64,000 nt of DNA. It comes from Streptomyces diastatochromogenes. GTDB lineage: Bacteria; Actinomycetota; Actinomycetes; Streptomycetales; Streptomycetaceae. Shown here in pieces: positions 17,263 through 25,677 of this stretch. Numbering within the stretch: the first letter of the stretch is position 1; each line of letters opens with the position of its first letter. The stretch spans positions 3,844,001-3,908,000 of the forward strand of contig JAPTYK010000001.1 in the NCBI GenBank assembly GCA_026913215.1, given 5' to 3'. The notes below the pieces were generated by a model. It saw only the letters and a program-made list of their open reading frames with translations, made no database searches and was not told the origin of the DNA. Both the position numbers and the translations under genes were made by a program.

Positions 17263-18173
17263 TCAGCGCCGCAGCCAGCTCAGCAGGGTCGTCGCGGCGA
17301 ACACCGCGCCCGACGCCAGACCGACCGCGCGCGCGGTCGGCCACCGGGGCCCTCCAGGGGCTGGGCCCGTGGCACCGGAGCCAGCAGCGCGTCCGCGAAG
17401 GCCTGGGCGGTCGGCGGCCGGTCCGCCGGCTCGACGGACATCGCGGCCCGCAGCAGCAGGTCCACGTGGGGCGGGAGCTCCACTCCGGCGGGGAGCGCCG
17501 GCAGCGTCGAGGCGGACGGCTGGTCGGTCATCAGGGCCGTGGCGCGCCCGCCGGGGCCGAACGGCTTCCGCCCGGTCAGCAGCTCGTAGGCCACGACGGC
17601 CAGCGCGTACACATCGGCCCTCCCGTCGAACCCGCCGGTCTGGAAGGCCTGTTCCGGTGCCATGTACGCGGGCGTGCCCGTGGTCACCGTCAGCCTGGAC
17701 GCGTCGGCCAGCTGCTTCGCGCTGCCCAGATCCGCCACCAGCACCGCGGCGGGCGCGGGGCCGGTGGAGAGCAGCAGGTTGGACGGCTTGACGTCGCGGT
17801 GCACCACGCCCGCCTCGTGCAGGACCTGGACCGCGTAGCCCGCCTCCGCGGCCAGCCGCAGCGCCTCCTGCGGGTCGCACCGCCCGACCCGGTCCTCCAG
17901 GGTGCCGCCGCGGACGAGGTCCATGACGAAGTAGGGCTGGTCCTCCTGCACCCCGACGTCGTGCACCCGGACCACCCGCGGGCTGGCGATGCGGCGCAGC
18001 AGCCTCGCCTCCGCCAGGAACCGTTCGCGCACATCGGCGTTGGCGGCCCAGTTCTCGGCCAGCACTTTGACCGCGACCTCGGTGTCGAGCTCCGGATCGT
18101 AGGCCTTCCAGACCGTCGCGAAGGAGCCGGCTCCGAGCCGCTCCAGAAGGAGGTAACGGCCGAGCTTGCGCAT
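17263..18173 (-). CDS. Membrane-anchored Ser/Thr protein kinase (frameshift near 17345)
   Basis: A Hanks-type kinase, about 303 residues. It has the glycine loop GAGSFATVWKAY, catalytic lysine in VAVKVL, HRDVKPSNLLL, a DLG variant of DFG, and TPAYMAPEQ, so it should be active. After about 270 residues a short linker leads, through one missing base, to a single hydrophobic segment (AVGLASGAVFAATTLLSWL) ending in RR; there is no extracellular sensor. The start at 18173 is 90 bp from the divergent ECF sigma factor gene. That arrangement suggests the kinase controls the sigma factor or shares a regulon with it. Confidence 0.88.
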
Positions 18174-18208
18174 GTGGCAGCATTCTGCCGGAGTCGGCGG
18201 GGGTGTGT

Positions 18209-18230
18209 GGAACGCCCGTTCGCCGGGCGT
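18209..18230. promoter_or_regulatory. Inverted repeat and possible ECF -35 element between kinase and sigma genes
   Basis: ACGCCCG-TTCGC-CGGGCGT (18212-18230) is a 7-5-7 inverted repeat overlapping GGAAC (18209-18213), the usual -35 core of ECF promoters. The spacing to a CGT-type -10 is shorter than ideal (about 14), so autoregulation by the ECF factor is only a suggestion. Confidence 0.35.
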
Positions 18231-18262
18231 GATGCCAGGTGGCACGAACCGGGGGGATCCGA

Positions 18263-18808
18263 GTGTTCGAGGAAGGCGAGCTGGAACGGCTCGTGACGGC
18301 CGCTCAGGCGGGGGACCCGGGGTCGATGGAGTACTTGCTGGCCAAACTGCGGCCGGTGGTGCTGCGCCGCTGCTCGCGCTTCCTGCCCCACCACGCCGAC
18401 GCGGAGGAGGCCGCGCAGGACGCGCTCCTGTCCATCAGCAAGCACCTGGGCGAGTACGGCGGCCACGGCTCCTTCCTGGGCTGGGTGACGGTGATCGCCT
18501 CGAACGCCGCCCGGTCGACCTACCGTTCGATGCGGCGGCGCGCCGAGGACAGCCACGCCGACCTCCCCGAGTCCGTCGACCCGCGCACCACCAGCGTCAT
18601 CGCCGGGACCCGGCTCGACCTGATGGAGGCGCTGGCCGCGCTGGAGCGGCAGCACCCCGCCCTGGTGGAGTCCTTCGTACTGCGCGACCTGGGCGATCTG
18701 ACCTACGGCCAGGTGGCCGAGCAGCTGGACGCCCCGCTGGGCACGGTCAAGGACCGTATCCACCAGGCCCGCCGCTTCATGCGCGAGCGCCTGGTCACCG
18801 GTCTGTGA
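18263..18808 (+). CDS. RNA polymerase ECF-type sigma factor
   Basis: A two-domain sigma-70 family factor of 181 residues. Region 2 (ADAEEAAQDALLSISKHL, GSFLGWVTVIASNAARSTYR) and region 4 (VLRDLGDLTYGQVAEQLDA, GTVKDRIHQARRFMRERL) are complete; region 3 is absent, as in ECF factors. The GTG at 18263 follows GGGGGGAT; a GTG at 18239 is also in frame. No zinc-containing anti-sigma gene follows. Instead there is a divergent Ser/Thr kinase and, overlapping at GTGA, a membrane-anchored protein. Confidence 0.88.
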   Translation: MFEEGELERLVTAAQAGDPGSMEYLLAKLRPVVLRRCSRFLPHHADAEEAAQDALLSISKHLGEYGGHGSFLGWVTVIASNAARSTYRSMRRRAEDSHADLPESVDPRTTSVIAGTRLDLMEALAALERQHPALVESFVLRDLGDLTYGQVAEQLDAPLGTVKDRIHQARRFMRERLVTGL

Positions 18809-19740
18809 GCGACGGTCGCGAGAGGGCGACGGTGCCGCGGGGGCGGCGGTCGCGAGAGGGGCGACGGTGCCGCGGGGGCGACGGTCGCGAGAGGGGCGAC
18901 GGTGCCGCGAGGGCGGCGGTCGTGCCGTCGTCCGGTATCGGTCCGCCGTCGCCGCCCTGGTGGCGGCCGCCGCGCTCGGGCTGGTGACCGGCCGCTTCGT
19001 CCTGCCGCCGCCGCCCGGAGCCGACGCGCACCCGGCGGCGCGGTCGGGTGCCGCGGCGGCGGGCGCCCCGGGCGCGTCCGCCCTCCCGGCGCCCGGCGCG
19101 TCCGTCCCGACGCCCTCGGCCTCCGGCTCCGCCTCCCCTCCGCCTCGCCGACCGGTGCGACCGGGCCGCTGACCACGGCGAACCTTCTGCGGCCCGCGGC
19201 GTTCGCCCCGGACGTCGGCGTCGGGCGGATCCACGTCACCGACCGGTACGGCGACGGGCATTACGCCAACGCGGCCTGCACCGGGGAGAAGACCCTCGAG
19301 GAGACCCTGGGCGGGCCCGGTGCCCACTTCCGCGGACTGATGACCAGCCGCCGCACCAACCCGAGCGACCCCACGCTGGCCCTGGACGGCGCCGACCAGG
19401 TCGCCCGCGAGGTCGCCGCCGAGGCCCGGAGCGCTTCCCTGGCGCAGAACTTCGCCCAGCGCCTGCTGCTGGAGCAGGTGCCCTGCCAGGAGGAGACGCC
19501 GGGGCACTGGGTCTACGGGAGGACCGTGACGGTGCGGCTCGCCCCGGACGTCACCGCGAACTGGATGGGCGCCTATCCGGGATCCCTCAACACCACCGGC
19601 ACGGCGCCCGAGGGCAAGGAGCCCTGCGGGGGCGTCGCAGTGCTGCGCAGCGGCACCCACTACGGGTGCTGGAGGTCGACGCCTGCCTGGGGACGGCCGC
19701 GATGGACCGCGTCGTCAGGGCCGCTCTGTCACAGCTGTGA
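18805..19740 (+). CDS. Membrane-anchored protein with extracellular domain, paralogue of the next gene (frameshifted)
   Basis: The start GTG overlaps the sigma factor stop (GTGA), implying translational coupling. An Arg/Gly-rich cytoplasmic stretch encoded by a 35/36-bp tandem repeat precedes one membrane segment (VAALVAAAALGLVTGRFVL), a Pro/Ser/Ala linker, and an outside domain with blocks ACTGEKTLEETLGG, PCQEETPGHWVYG and CGGVAVLRSGT. The same blocks occur in the following gene. Three single-base-equivalent shifts (repeat region, about 19165, about 19670) must be crossed to give roughly 310 residues. I do not recognise the family; its position suggests a sensor or anti-sigma-like partner. 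Confidence 0.65.
18809..18922 (+). repeat. 35/36-bp tandem repeat, three copies plus partial
   Basis: Units begin GCG(A/G)CGGTCGCGAGAGG at 18809, 18843, 18878 and, partially, 18913. Units two and three are 35 bp and unit one is 34 bp. If a base was lost from a G run in each, the true unit would be 36 bp (12 codons) and stay in frame. The repeat encodes the start of the gene following the ECF factor. Confidence 0.8.
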
Positions 19741-19834
19741 AACAGCCGGTCAGAGCTCCAACTTTCCCTCCCCCGGCGGCATCACCCCGGTTGTACGAGG
19801 ACGCAGCAGGCGTCCCGACCAGCAGGGGGAAAAG

Positions 19835-20541
19835 ATGACCGAGAACCAGAACGTCCAGCCGAAGTCCGTCCGCCGCAACCGTGTCGCCGCCGCGCCTGCT
19901 TCGCCGCCGCGCTGATCACGGCCAGCGTCGTCGGCACCCAGTCGGCCACCGCCGCCGGGGCCGCCGGGGCCGCCCACCGCACCGCCACCGCCCGGTCGGC
20001 CGCGGTCGCGGTCGCGGCCGTCGCGCCGGGATTCGGCTCCGCCGACCTCGTCCAGAGCGAGGACCTCTTCCGGCAGGGTCTGAACCCGGTCGGCGCGACC
20101 GTCACGCTGACCGGACGCCAGGCGCTGTCCGCGTGCTCCGGCGAGGAGACGATGCGCGACCTGACCCAGGGCAAGGCCACCGGGTACGCGTCCGTGAACT
20201 GGAGCTTCACCACCGACAGCCTGCTGACCGAGTCGGCCGCGAACGCCCCCACCAAGACCGCGGCCGCCACCTGGGAGAAGCAGCTCGTCACGCTCGTCCA
20301 GGACTGCCAGGACGAGCCCGCCGGCCACTGGTACTACGGCGCGGCCCACACCCTGACCACCGCCGGCGGCACCGCCCGCTGGTACCCGGCCCACAACGGC
20401 GACGGCACCGTCAGCGGCGGGATCGCGGTCCTGCGCAGCGGCACCAGGGTCGCCGTCGTCGAGCTCACCGGCCGGCCCGCCTCCGCCCCGGCCTCCTTCG
20501 CGGGCATCGCCACCGCGGCGCTGAACCGCCTCTCCTCCTGA
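19835..20541 (+). CDS. Secreted protein paralogous to the preceding membrane-anchored protein (frameshift near 19890)
   Basis: The ATG at 19835 follows GGGGGAAAAG. A twin-basic N-terminus and hydrophobic core (CFAAALITASVVGTQSATA, reached through one missing base) form a signal peptide. The mature part contains ACSGEETMRDL, DCQDEPAGHWYYG and SGGIAVLRSGT, aligning block for block with the upstream protein. Two conserved cysteines could form a disulphide. About 236 residues. The family is not recognised. Given its position it may be an extracellular ligand, decoy or second sensor for the kinase/ECF locus. Confidence 0.7.
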
Positions 20542-20588
20542 ACGGCGGCCCCGCTTCCCGTCAGCGGACGCGGGAGCTCATCCAGGGG

Positions 20589-21026
20589 TCAGCGTGACCC
20601 CGTGACCAGCTCCTTGTACGTCTCGTCACCGGGCAGCGGGACGATCAGCCACCAGCCGGGCGGGAAGAACCGTCCCTTCACATGGGCGAGACCGCCGTGG
20701 ACGGAGCGCAGGAAGGCGGGGACGGCGTCGCGGGGCACGTCCGCGAAGGCGATGCCGTCCACGGTGATCAGGGCGTCGTCCTCGGGGAAGACCTGGACCG
20801 TGACCGAGGGGGAGCCGCCCAGCTCGACGTAGGCCTCGTGCGGGAGCGATCCGTCCTGGTCGAGGACGGCGAACGCGCCGGACGAGGTCCGTCGGGAGGT
20901 CTGGTCCGCGCCGATGTCGTCGGTCACCGTCATCTCCAGGTGGAATTCCCGGGCGATCTCGCGGATGGCGTTGACGGCGGCTTCGGTGCTGGGCAGGTGC
21001 GGGTGGTCGGCCATGAAGTCGATCAT
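20589..21026 (-). CDS. Hypothetical protein, 145 residues
   Basis: A compact acidic protein with no signal peptide, starting MIDFMADHPHLPSTEAAVNA; a second in-frame ATG four codons on (21014) could be the real start. It ends WWLIVPLPGDETYKELVTGSR. The predicted mix of helix and strands, with no cysteines or catalytic motif, gives no functional clue. It is convergent with the secreted protein gene and 43 bp downstream of the kptA-like gene in the same direction, so it could be cotranscribed with it. Confidence 0.65.
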   Translation of the reverse strand: MIDFMADHPHLPSTEAAVNAIREIAREFHLEMTVTDDIGADQTSRRTSSGAFAVLDQDGSLPHEAYVELGGSPSVTVQVFPEDDALITVDGIAFADVPRDAVPAFLRSVHGGLAHVKGRFFPPGWWLIVPLPGDETYKELVTGSR

Positions 21027-21069
21027 GCCTCAGAGACCGACCGCGGCCTACCTCGGAAAGTTCGGGAAG

Positions 21070-21612
21070 TCAGGAAGGGAAGCGGAGGAACTCCGGCGGG
21101 ACGGCGTCCGTCAGCCACACCCCGTTGGCGCTGACGCGGAAGACGTGTCCTTCCCGGTGCATGGTGCCGGCGTCCACGCTCAGCACCACGGGCCGCCCGC
21201 GCCGTGCGCCGACCCGGGTCGCCGTCTCCCGGTCGGGGGAGAGGTGGACGTGGTGGCGGGCCATGGGCCGCAGCCCCTCCGCCCGGATCGCGGGGAGCCG
21301 GTCCGCGACCGTGCCGTGGTAGAGGTACGCGGGCGGTTCGGCGGCGGGCAGGTCCAGGTCGACCGTGACGGTGTGGCCCTGACTCGCGCGGATGCGGGTG
21401 CCCTCGATCGCGAAGCGCTTCTTGTCGTTGGTCGCGACGACGTGGTCGAGTTCCTCGCGGGTGATCGGGAAGCCGTGGTCGGCGGCGGCCCGGAGCAGGG
21501 CGTCGATCTCGGTCCAGCCGTGCGCGTCGAGGACGAGTCCGATGCGCTCGGGCTGATGGCGCAGATGCTTGGAGAGGTACTTCGACACCTTCACCGTGCG
21601 TGTCTGATGCAT
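21070..21612 (-). CDS. kptA: RNA 2'-phosphotransferase, Tpt1/KptA family
   Basis: A 180-residue member of the Tpt1/KptA family, which transfers an internal RNA 2'-phosphate to NAD+. SKYLSKHLRHQPERIGL, YHGTVADRLPAI, HHVHLSPDRETA and the GRPVVLSVDAG core with basic and NAD-binding residues are all present. The ATG at 21612 is preferred over an upstream in-frame codon because MHQTRTVKVSKYLS fits the family start. Bacteria lack the tRNA-splicing pathway that makes the known substrate, so its role here is open. Confidence 0.88.
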   Translation of the reverse strand: MHQTRTVKVSKYLSKHLRHQPERIGLVLDAHGWTEIDALLRAAADHGFPITREELDHVVATNDKKRFAIEGTRIRASQGHTVTVDLDLPAAEPPAYLYHGTVADRLPAIRAEGLRPMARHHVHLSPDRETATRVGARRGRPVVLSVDAGTMHREGHVFRVSANGVWLTDAVPPEFLRFPS

Positions 21613-21668
21613 GCCGCCAGGATGCCGAAGGGTGACGCGCCTCACCATTGAATTTCAACGGAAAGGTT

Positions 21669-21722
21669 TGATCCACAACCAAGCGTGGTTATCCACAGGC
21701 TCGTTGGTGATTCTGTGGACAA
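21669..21722. promoter_or_regulatory. Three DnaA-box-like 9-mers
   Basis: TTATCCACA (21689-21697) and, inverted, TGTGGACAA (21714-21722) are perfect DnaA boxes. TGATCCACA (21669-21677) has one mismatch. They fill the 140-bp AT-richer gap between kptA and the MerR gene. Confidence 0.6.
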
Positions 21723-21753
21723 CAGGGCCGCACTTTCAGCCGAATTGGGTAAG

Positions 21754-22695
21754 TTAATTATCTATCAGGCGACTTGAAGCAAGAGCGTCCAATGTTCTCT
21801 TATGCACCTCTCGTTCGGCGGCCGCCGCGATGAAGGCCTCGACGCCCTCCGCCCCGACCAGGCTCTGCACGGCCCGTACCGTCCCGGCGGGCAGCGACAC
21901 CGTGCGCGGCTGGTCGTCCGGCACCGGGGGGTGCTCCGGCGACAGGTGGATCTGGAGGTGCCGGGTGGCCAACAGGCGCATGGCACGCGCCAGTTCGGCG
22001 TCCACCGTCTGCTGGGCCAGCGGCCTGAGCCGGCGGACCATCGTCGCCGCCTCGGTCGCGTCCGCGTCCGTCGGCGGCCGGTGCTCCAGATAGCGCGCGA
22101 AGACGTGCTCGGTCGTGAACTCCAGGAAACGGGACGCTATGTGCTCGACCTGGTCCCGAAGTTCCCTCAGATGACCGGTGATCGCCGCGAGCGGCACGCC
22201 CGCCGCGTACAACTCGGCCGCCACCGCCAGCTCTTGAGGGCTCGGCACGAGGTACTCCTCGCCCTCCCGTCCCGGCAGCCGCTCCAGCACGCCGAGCTCG
22301 ACGGCCTCCCGGATGGCCTCCTCGTCCGGCGTGCCGCCGAAGCGGGCGTCCAGCTCGGCCCGGGAGATCCGGTCCGCCTCCTCGTCCGTCCACGGCCCGT
22401 GGACCTCGGCGACCAGGCCGAGGACCCCGCCGAGCCCCCGTCCGGTGTCCCAGGCCTCCAGGAGCTCCTTGATCGAGGCCAGGGTGTAGCCCCGGTCGAG
22501 GAGGTCGGCGATCTGGTGGAGCCGGGCGAGGTGCGCGTCCCCGTACACGTTCGACCTGCCCCGCCGCTCCGGGCGGGGCAGCAGACCGCGGTCCTGGTAG
22601 GCGCGGATCGTCCGGACCGTGGCCCCGCTGTGATGGGCGAGATCCTCGATCCGGTACTCCGGCTGTGCTGACTGCTCGGACAAACCCGCTCCCAC
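21754..22695 (-). CDS. MerR-family transcriptional regulator
   Basis: About 313 residues. The N-terminal winged helix (YRIEDLAHHSGATVRTIRAYQDRGLLP, then NVYGDAHLARL) is typical MerR. A long C-terminal region of mostly helices has no cysteine cluster for metals, suggesting an organic ligand or protein input. GAAGG lies nine bases before the GTG at 22695; an ATG at 22704 is also in frame. It is upstream of the kptA-like gene and downstream of the hydrolase-SDR fusion on the same strand, each with a short gap. Confidence 0.88.
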   Translation of the reverse strand: MGAGLSEQSAQPEYRIEDLAHHSGATVRTIRAYQDRGLLPRPERRGRSNVYGDAHLARLHQIADLLDRGYTLASIKELLEAWDTGRGLGGVLGLVAEVHGPWTDEEADRISRAELDARFGGTPDEEAIREAVELGVLERLPGREGEEYLVPSPQELAVAAELYAAGVPLAAITGHLRELRDQVEHIASRFLEFTTEHVFARYLEHRPPTDADATEAATMVRRLRPLAQQTVDAELARAMRLLATRHLQIHLSPEHPPVPDDQPRTVSLPAGTVRAVQSLVGAEGVEAFIAAAAEREVHKRTLDALASSRLIDN

Positions 22696-22763
22696 CGACC
22701 GCATCCTTCACCCCGCCGTGGCGAGGCCCCTCCTGATGAGAGGGATCGTACGACCGCCGGTCC

Positions 22764-24566
22764 CTACGCCGGCGGCTGCCAGCGGGCCAGCGCCCGCAGG
22801 GCTCCCGGGCTGAGCCGGGACAGCAGGTGGGAACCCCGGGCCTCGGGGGTCACCGGGACGACGGCCCGGTCGTGCAGGACCGCCCCCAGGATCGCGTCCG
22901 CGACCTTCTCCGGAGGGTAGTTCCGCAGGCCGTACAGCCGGGAGGCCTTCTGCTGCCGCCGCTTCTCCTCCGCCGTGTCCGAGACCCCGGCGAACCGCGT
23001 GGTCGCCGTGATGTTCGTGTGGACGATGCCGGGGCATATCGCCGACACCCCGATGCCCTGGCCGGACAGTTCGGCGCGCAGGCACTCGCTGAGCATCAGC
23101 ACCGCCGCCTTCGATGTGCTGTACGCGGGCAGCGCGCGGGAGGGCTGGAAGGCCGCCGCCGAGGCGGTGTTGACGATGTGGCCGCCCTGGCCGCGCTCGG
23201 TCATCTGGGCGCCGAAGAAGCGGCAGCCGTGGATGACGCCCCACAGGTTGACGTCCAGGACCCGCTTCCACTCCTCGGCCGAGGTGTCGAAGAAGGAGCC
23301 GGTGAGCCCGATGCCCGCGTTGTTGACCAGGACGTCGACGACGCCGTACTCGCCCGCCACCTTCGCGGCCAGCTTCTCCATCGCCTGCTCGTCGGAGACG
23401 TCGACGGTCTCGCCCCAGGCCTCCGGGGCGCCGATCAGGCGCGCCATCTCGGCCGTGCGGGCCGCGCCCTCGGTGTCCCGGTCCACGGCCACCACCTGGG
23501 CGCCGGCCTCCGCGAACGCGAAGGCGGTGGCCCGGCCGATGCCGCTGGCCGCGCCGGTGACCAGGACCAGCTGGCCGCCGAACCGCTCCGCGTACTCCGG
23601 CCTCACCCCGCCCTTCGAGGCCGTCGCCGCCACCGGCTTCGGCGCCTTGGTCGACGCGTCCTCGTTGGCCCGGACGAACTCGGTGATCCAGGCGGACAGC
23701 TGGTCCGGCCGGGTGCGCGGCACCCAGTGCTTGGCGGGCAGGGTGCGCCGGGTCAGCTCCGGCACCCAGCTGCCCAGGTCGTCGTAGAGCCGCTCGGAGA
23801 GGAAGGCGTCGCCGGTCGGCGTGATCAGCTGCACGGGGACGTGCGCGTACGCGTCGGGGCGCGGCCTGCCGAGCCGGGCCCGGACGTTGTCCCGGTAGAG
23901 CCAGGCGCCGTGCGCCGCGTCGTTCGGCAGGGAGGGCGTCGGGTAGTCGCCGGCCGGGACCTTCTCCATCCGCTCCAGGACCTTCGGCCAGCGCTTGCCG
24001 AGCGGCCCGCGCCAGGCCAGCTCCGGCAGCACGGGCGTGTGCAGCATGTACACGTACCAGGACTTGGCGCCCTGCCCGAGGAGCTGCCCGACCCGGCGCG
24101 GGGTGGGCCGGGTCATCCGCTGCTTGATCCAGTGCCCGAAGTGGTCGAGCGAGGGACCCGACATCGAGGTGAAGGAGGCGATCCGGCCCTCGGTGCGCGG
24201 CACCGTGACGAACTCCCAGGACTGCACCGAACCCCAGTCGTGGCCGACGAGGTGGACCGGACGGTCCGGGCTGACGGCGTCGGCGACCGCGAGGAAGTCG
24301 TCCGTCAGCTTCTCCAGGGTGAAGCCGCCGCGCAGCGGCGCCGGCGCCGTCGACCGGCCGTGCCCCCGGACGTCGTACAGCACCACGTGGAACTCCTCGG
24401 ACAGCCGGACCGCGACCTCCGACCACACCTCCTTGGAGTCCGGGTACCCGTGCACGAGGAGGACGGTCGGCCGGTTTGTGTCGCCGAGTTCGGCGACGCA
24501 CAGCTCGATCCCGCCCGTCCGGACCCAGCGCTCCCGCGCCCCGTCAAGTCCGGCGATTCCCGCCAT
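22764..24566 (-). CDS. Alpha/beta-hydrolase and short-chain dehydrogenase fusion protein
   Basis: A 600-residue two-domain enzyme. Residues 1-300 form an alpha/beta hydrolase of epoxide-hydrolase type (VLLVHGYPDSKEVW, GHDWGS with Asp as likely nucleophile). Residues 320-590 form an SDR with GAASGIGRA, NNAGIG, a catalytic Ser in the NTASAAAFQ strand and YSTSK. The fusion implies sequential hydrolysis and oxidation or reduction of one lipid-like substrate. The start ATG shares a base with the stop of the M24 gene (ATGA), so the two are translationally coupled. Confidence 0.9.
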   Translation of the reverse strand: MAGIAGLDGARERWVRTGGIELCVAELGDTNRPTVLLVHGYPDSKEVWSEVAVRLSEEFHVVLYDVRGHGRSTAPAPLRGGFTLEKLTDDFLAVADAVSPDRPVHLVGHDWGSVQSWEFVTVPRTEGRIASFTSMSGPSLDHFGHWIKQRMTRPTPRRVGQLLGQGAKSWYVYMLHTPVLPELAWRGPLGKRWPKVLERMEKVPAGDYPTPSLPNDAAHGAWLYRDNVRARLGRPRPDAYAHVPVQLITPTGDAFLSERLYDDLGSWVPELTRRTLPAKHWVPRTRPDQLSAWITEFVRANEDASTKAPKPVAATASKGGVRPEYAERFGGQLVLVTGAASGIGRATAFAFAEAGAQVVAVDRDTEGAARTAEMARLIGAPEAWGETVDVSDEQAMEKLAAKVAGEYGVVDVLVNNAGIGLTGSFFDTSAEEWKRVLDVNLWGVIHGCRFFGAQMTERGQGGHIVNTASAAAFQPSRALPAYSTSKAAVLMLSECLRAELSGQGIGVSAICPGIVHTNITATTRFAGVSDTAEEKRRQQKASRLYGLRNYPPEKVADAILGAVLHDRAVVPVTPEARGSHLLSRLSPGALRALARWQPPA

Positions 24567-25411
24567 CAGACCGCTCCCTCGTTCCAGCGCCGCACGTGCG
24601 GCAGATCGTCGTCCAGCCAGAAAGCGCTCTGCTCGGGGTCCCGGGAGTCGGTGACGACCAGGAGCTCCTCGAACTTCGCGCCCGTCCCCCGGAATCCGAG
24701 GTGCGGTTCGACCGCCCACAGCCCCGGCACGGGCGGGTGGTCGGAGAACTTGTACGGCGACCAGAGCGGCGACCAGCCGTCCCGGTGGCCGTGCACGGCG
24801 TCGCTCGCCAGGCCCTTGAGCGACTGGGTGCCGAAGCCGAAGAGCGTCGGTGCCCAGCGGCGCTCCTTCGCCCGGTCGACCTTGTGGGCGATGACGCCGA
24901 ACGGATAGGCCCGGTGCCGGTTCGCGTACCCCTGGCGGACCATGAGCCGGTCCACGTCCTCGTATATCTCGCGCAGCGTACGGCGCTCGCGGACCTCGCG
25001 CAGGATCAGCTCGCGGTGGGCCTCCAGGTCGGCCAGCAGCTTGTCGTGCAGGGGGTTGAGGCCCAGGCAGCCGCTGTAGCCGATGTCGGCCGTGTACCCC
25101 TTGTGGACCGGTGCCATGTCGAGGATGAACGGCATCCCCGCCTCAAGGCGCCGGTTCGTGGGGAAGAACTGCAGCGGGATCTTGAAGTCCACGAAGGCCG
25201 TGCGGTCCCCGAACCAGGCGAAGGGCCGGTGGAACCAGTCCCGCACGCCCCGCTCGTACAGCCACTCCCGCTGCATCCGGGCGGCCTCGCGCTCGGTCAC
25301 ACCCGGCTTGAGCTGGGCCGCGACGGCTTCCGCGCACTCGTACGAGAGTCGCTGTACTTCCCTGAACCCCCGCAGCTCCGCGGAGAGTTCGCCTGTCACT
25401 GCTGAGGCCAT
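24566..25411 (-). CDS. M24-family metallopeptidase-like protein
   Basis: A 281-residue pita-bread-fold protein. PFILDMAPVHKGYTADIGYSG supplies the paired Asp ligands; a later His (AHKVD region) and Glu (LWAVEPHLGFRG) complete a plausible binuclear metal site, so it may be an active aminopeptidase, prolidase or creatinase-type hydrolase. It is translationally coupled to the hydrolase-SDR fusion, suggesting joint action on an amide- or ester-containing compound rather than general peptide turnover. It is divergent from the ABC operon across 266 bp. Confidence 0.85.
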   Translation of the reverse strand: MASAVTGELSAELRGFREVQRLSYECAEAVAAQLKPGVTEREAARMQREWLYERGVRDWFHRPFAWFGDRTAFVDFKIPLQFFPTNRRLEAGMPFILDMAPVHKGYTADIGYSGCLGLNPLHDKLLADLEAHRELILREVRERRTLREIYEDVDRLMVRQGYANRHRAYPFGVIAHKVDRAKERRWAPTLFGFGTQSLKGLASDAVHGHRDGWSPLWSPYKFSDHPPVPGLWAVEPHLGFRGTGAKFEELLVVTDSRDPEQSAFWLDDDLPHVRRWNEGAV

Positions 25412-25677
25412 GCCACCCGCCGTCCCGTGTGAGCGCCCGGCTGCGCTACGCGTTCGTAACTTGACACCGATGAATGTGACAATGCCCGGCGGCTGCGTCA
25501 AGGGGTCGGACGGCGGCCCTGTGGAAAAGTCCGCCGGAAGAGAGCCGGAAGAGAGGCCGAAGGCCTCCGCGAAAGACTTTCGTCGCGATGCCCCTACGGG
25601 CTTGTACTCCTGTAGTCGGAGAACAACCGATCCGTTGGGCTGACGACTGCTGTGGCGCACACCACTACCGTCGAAGC

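Noticed and set aside
21649..21753. oriC at the DnaA-box trio
   Set aside because: Too short and too few boxes; no dnaA or dnaN adjacent. The clusters fit origin-proximal accessory sites instead.
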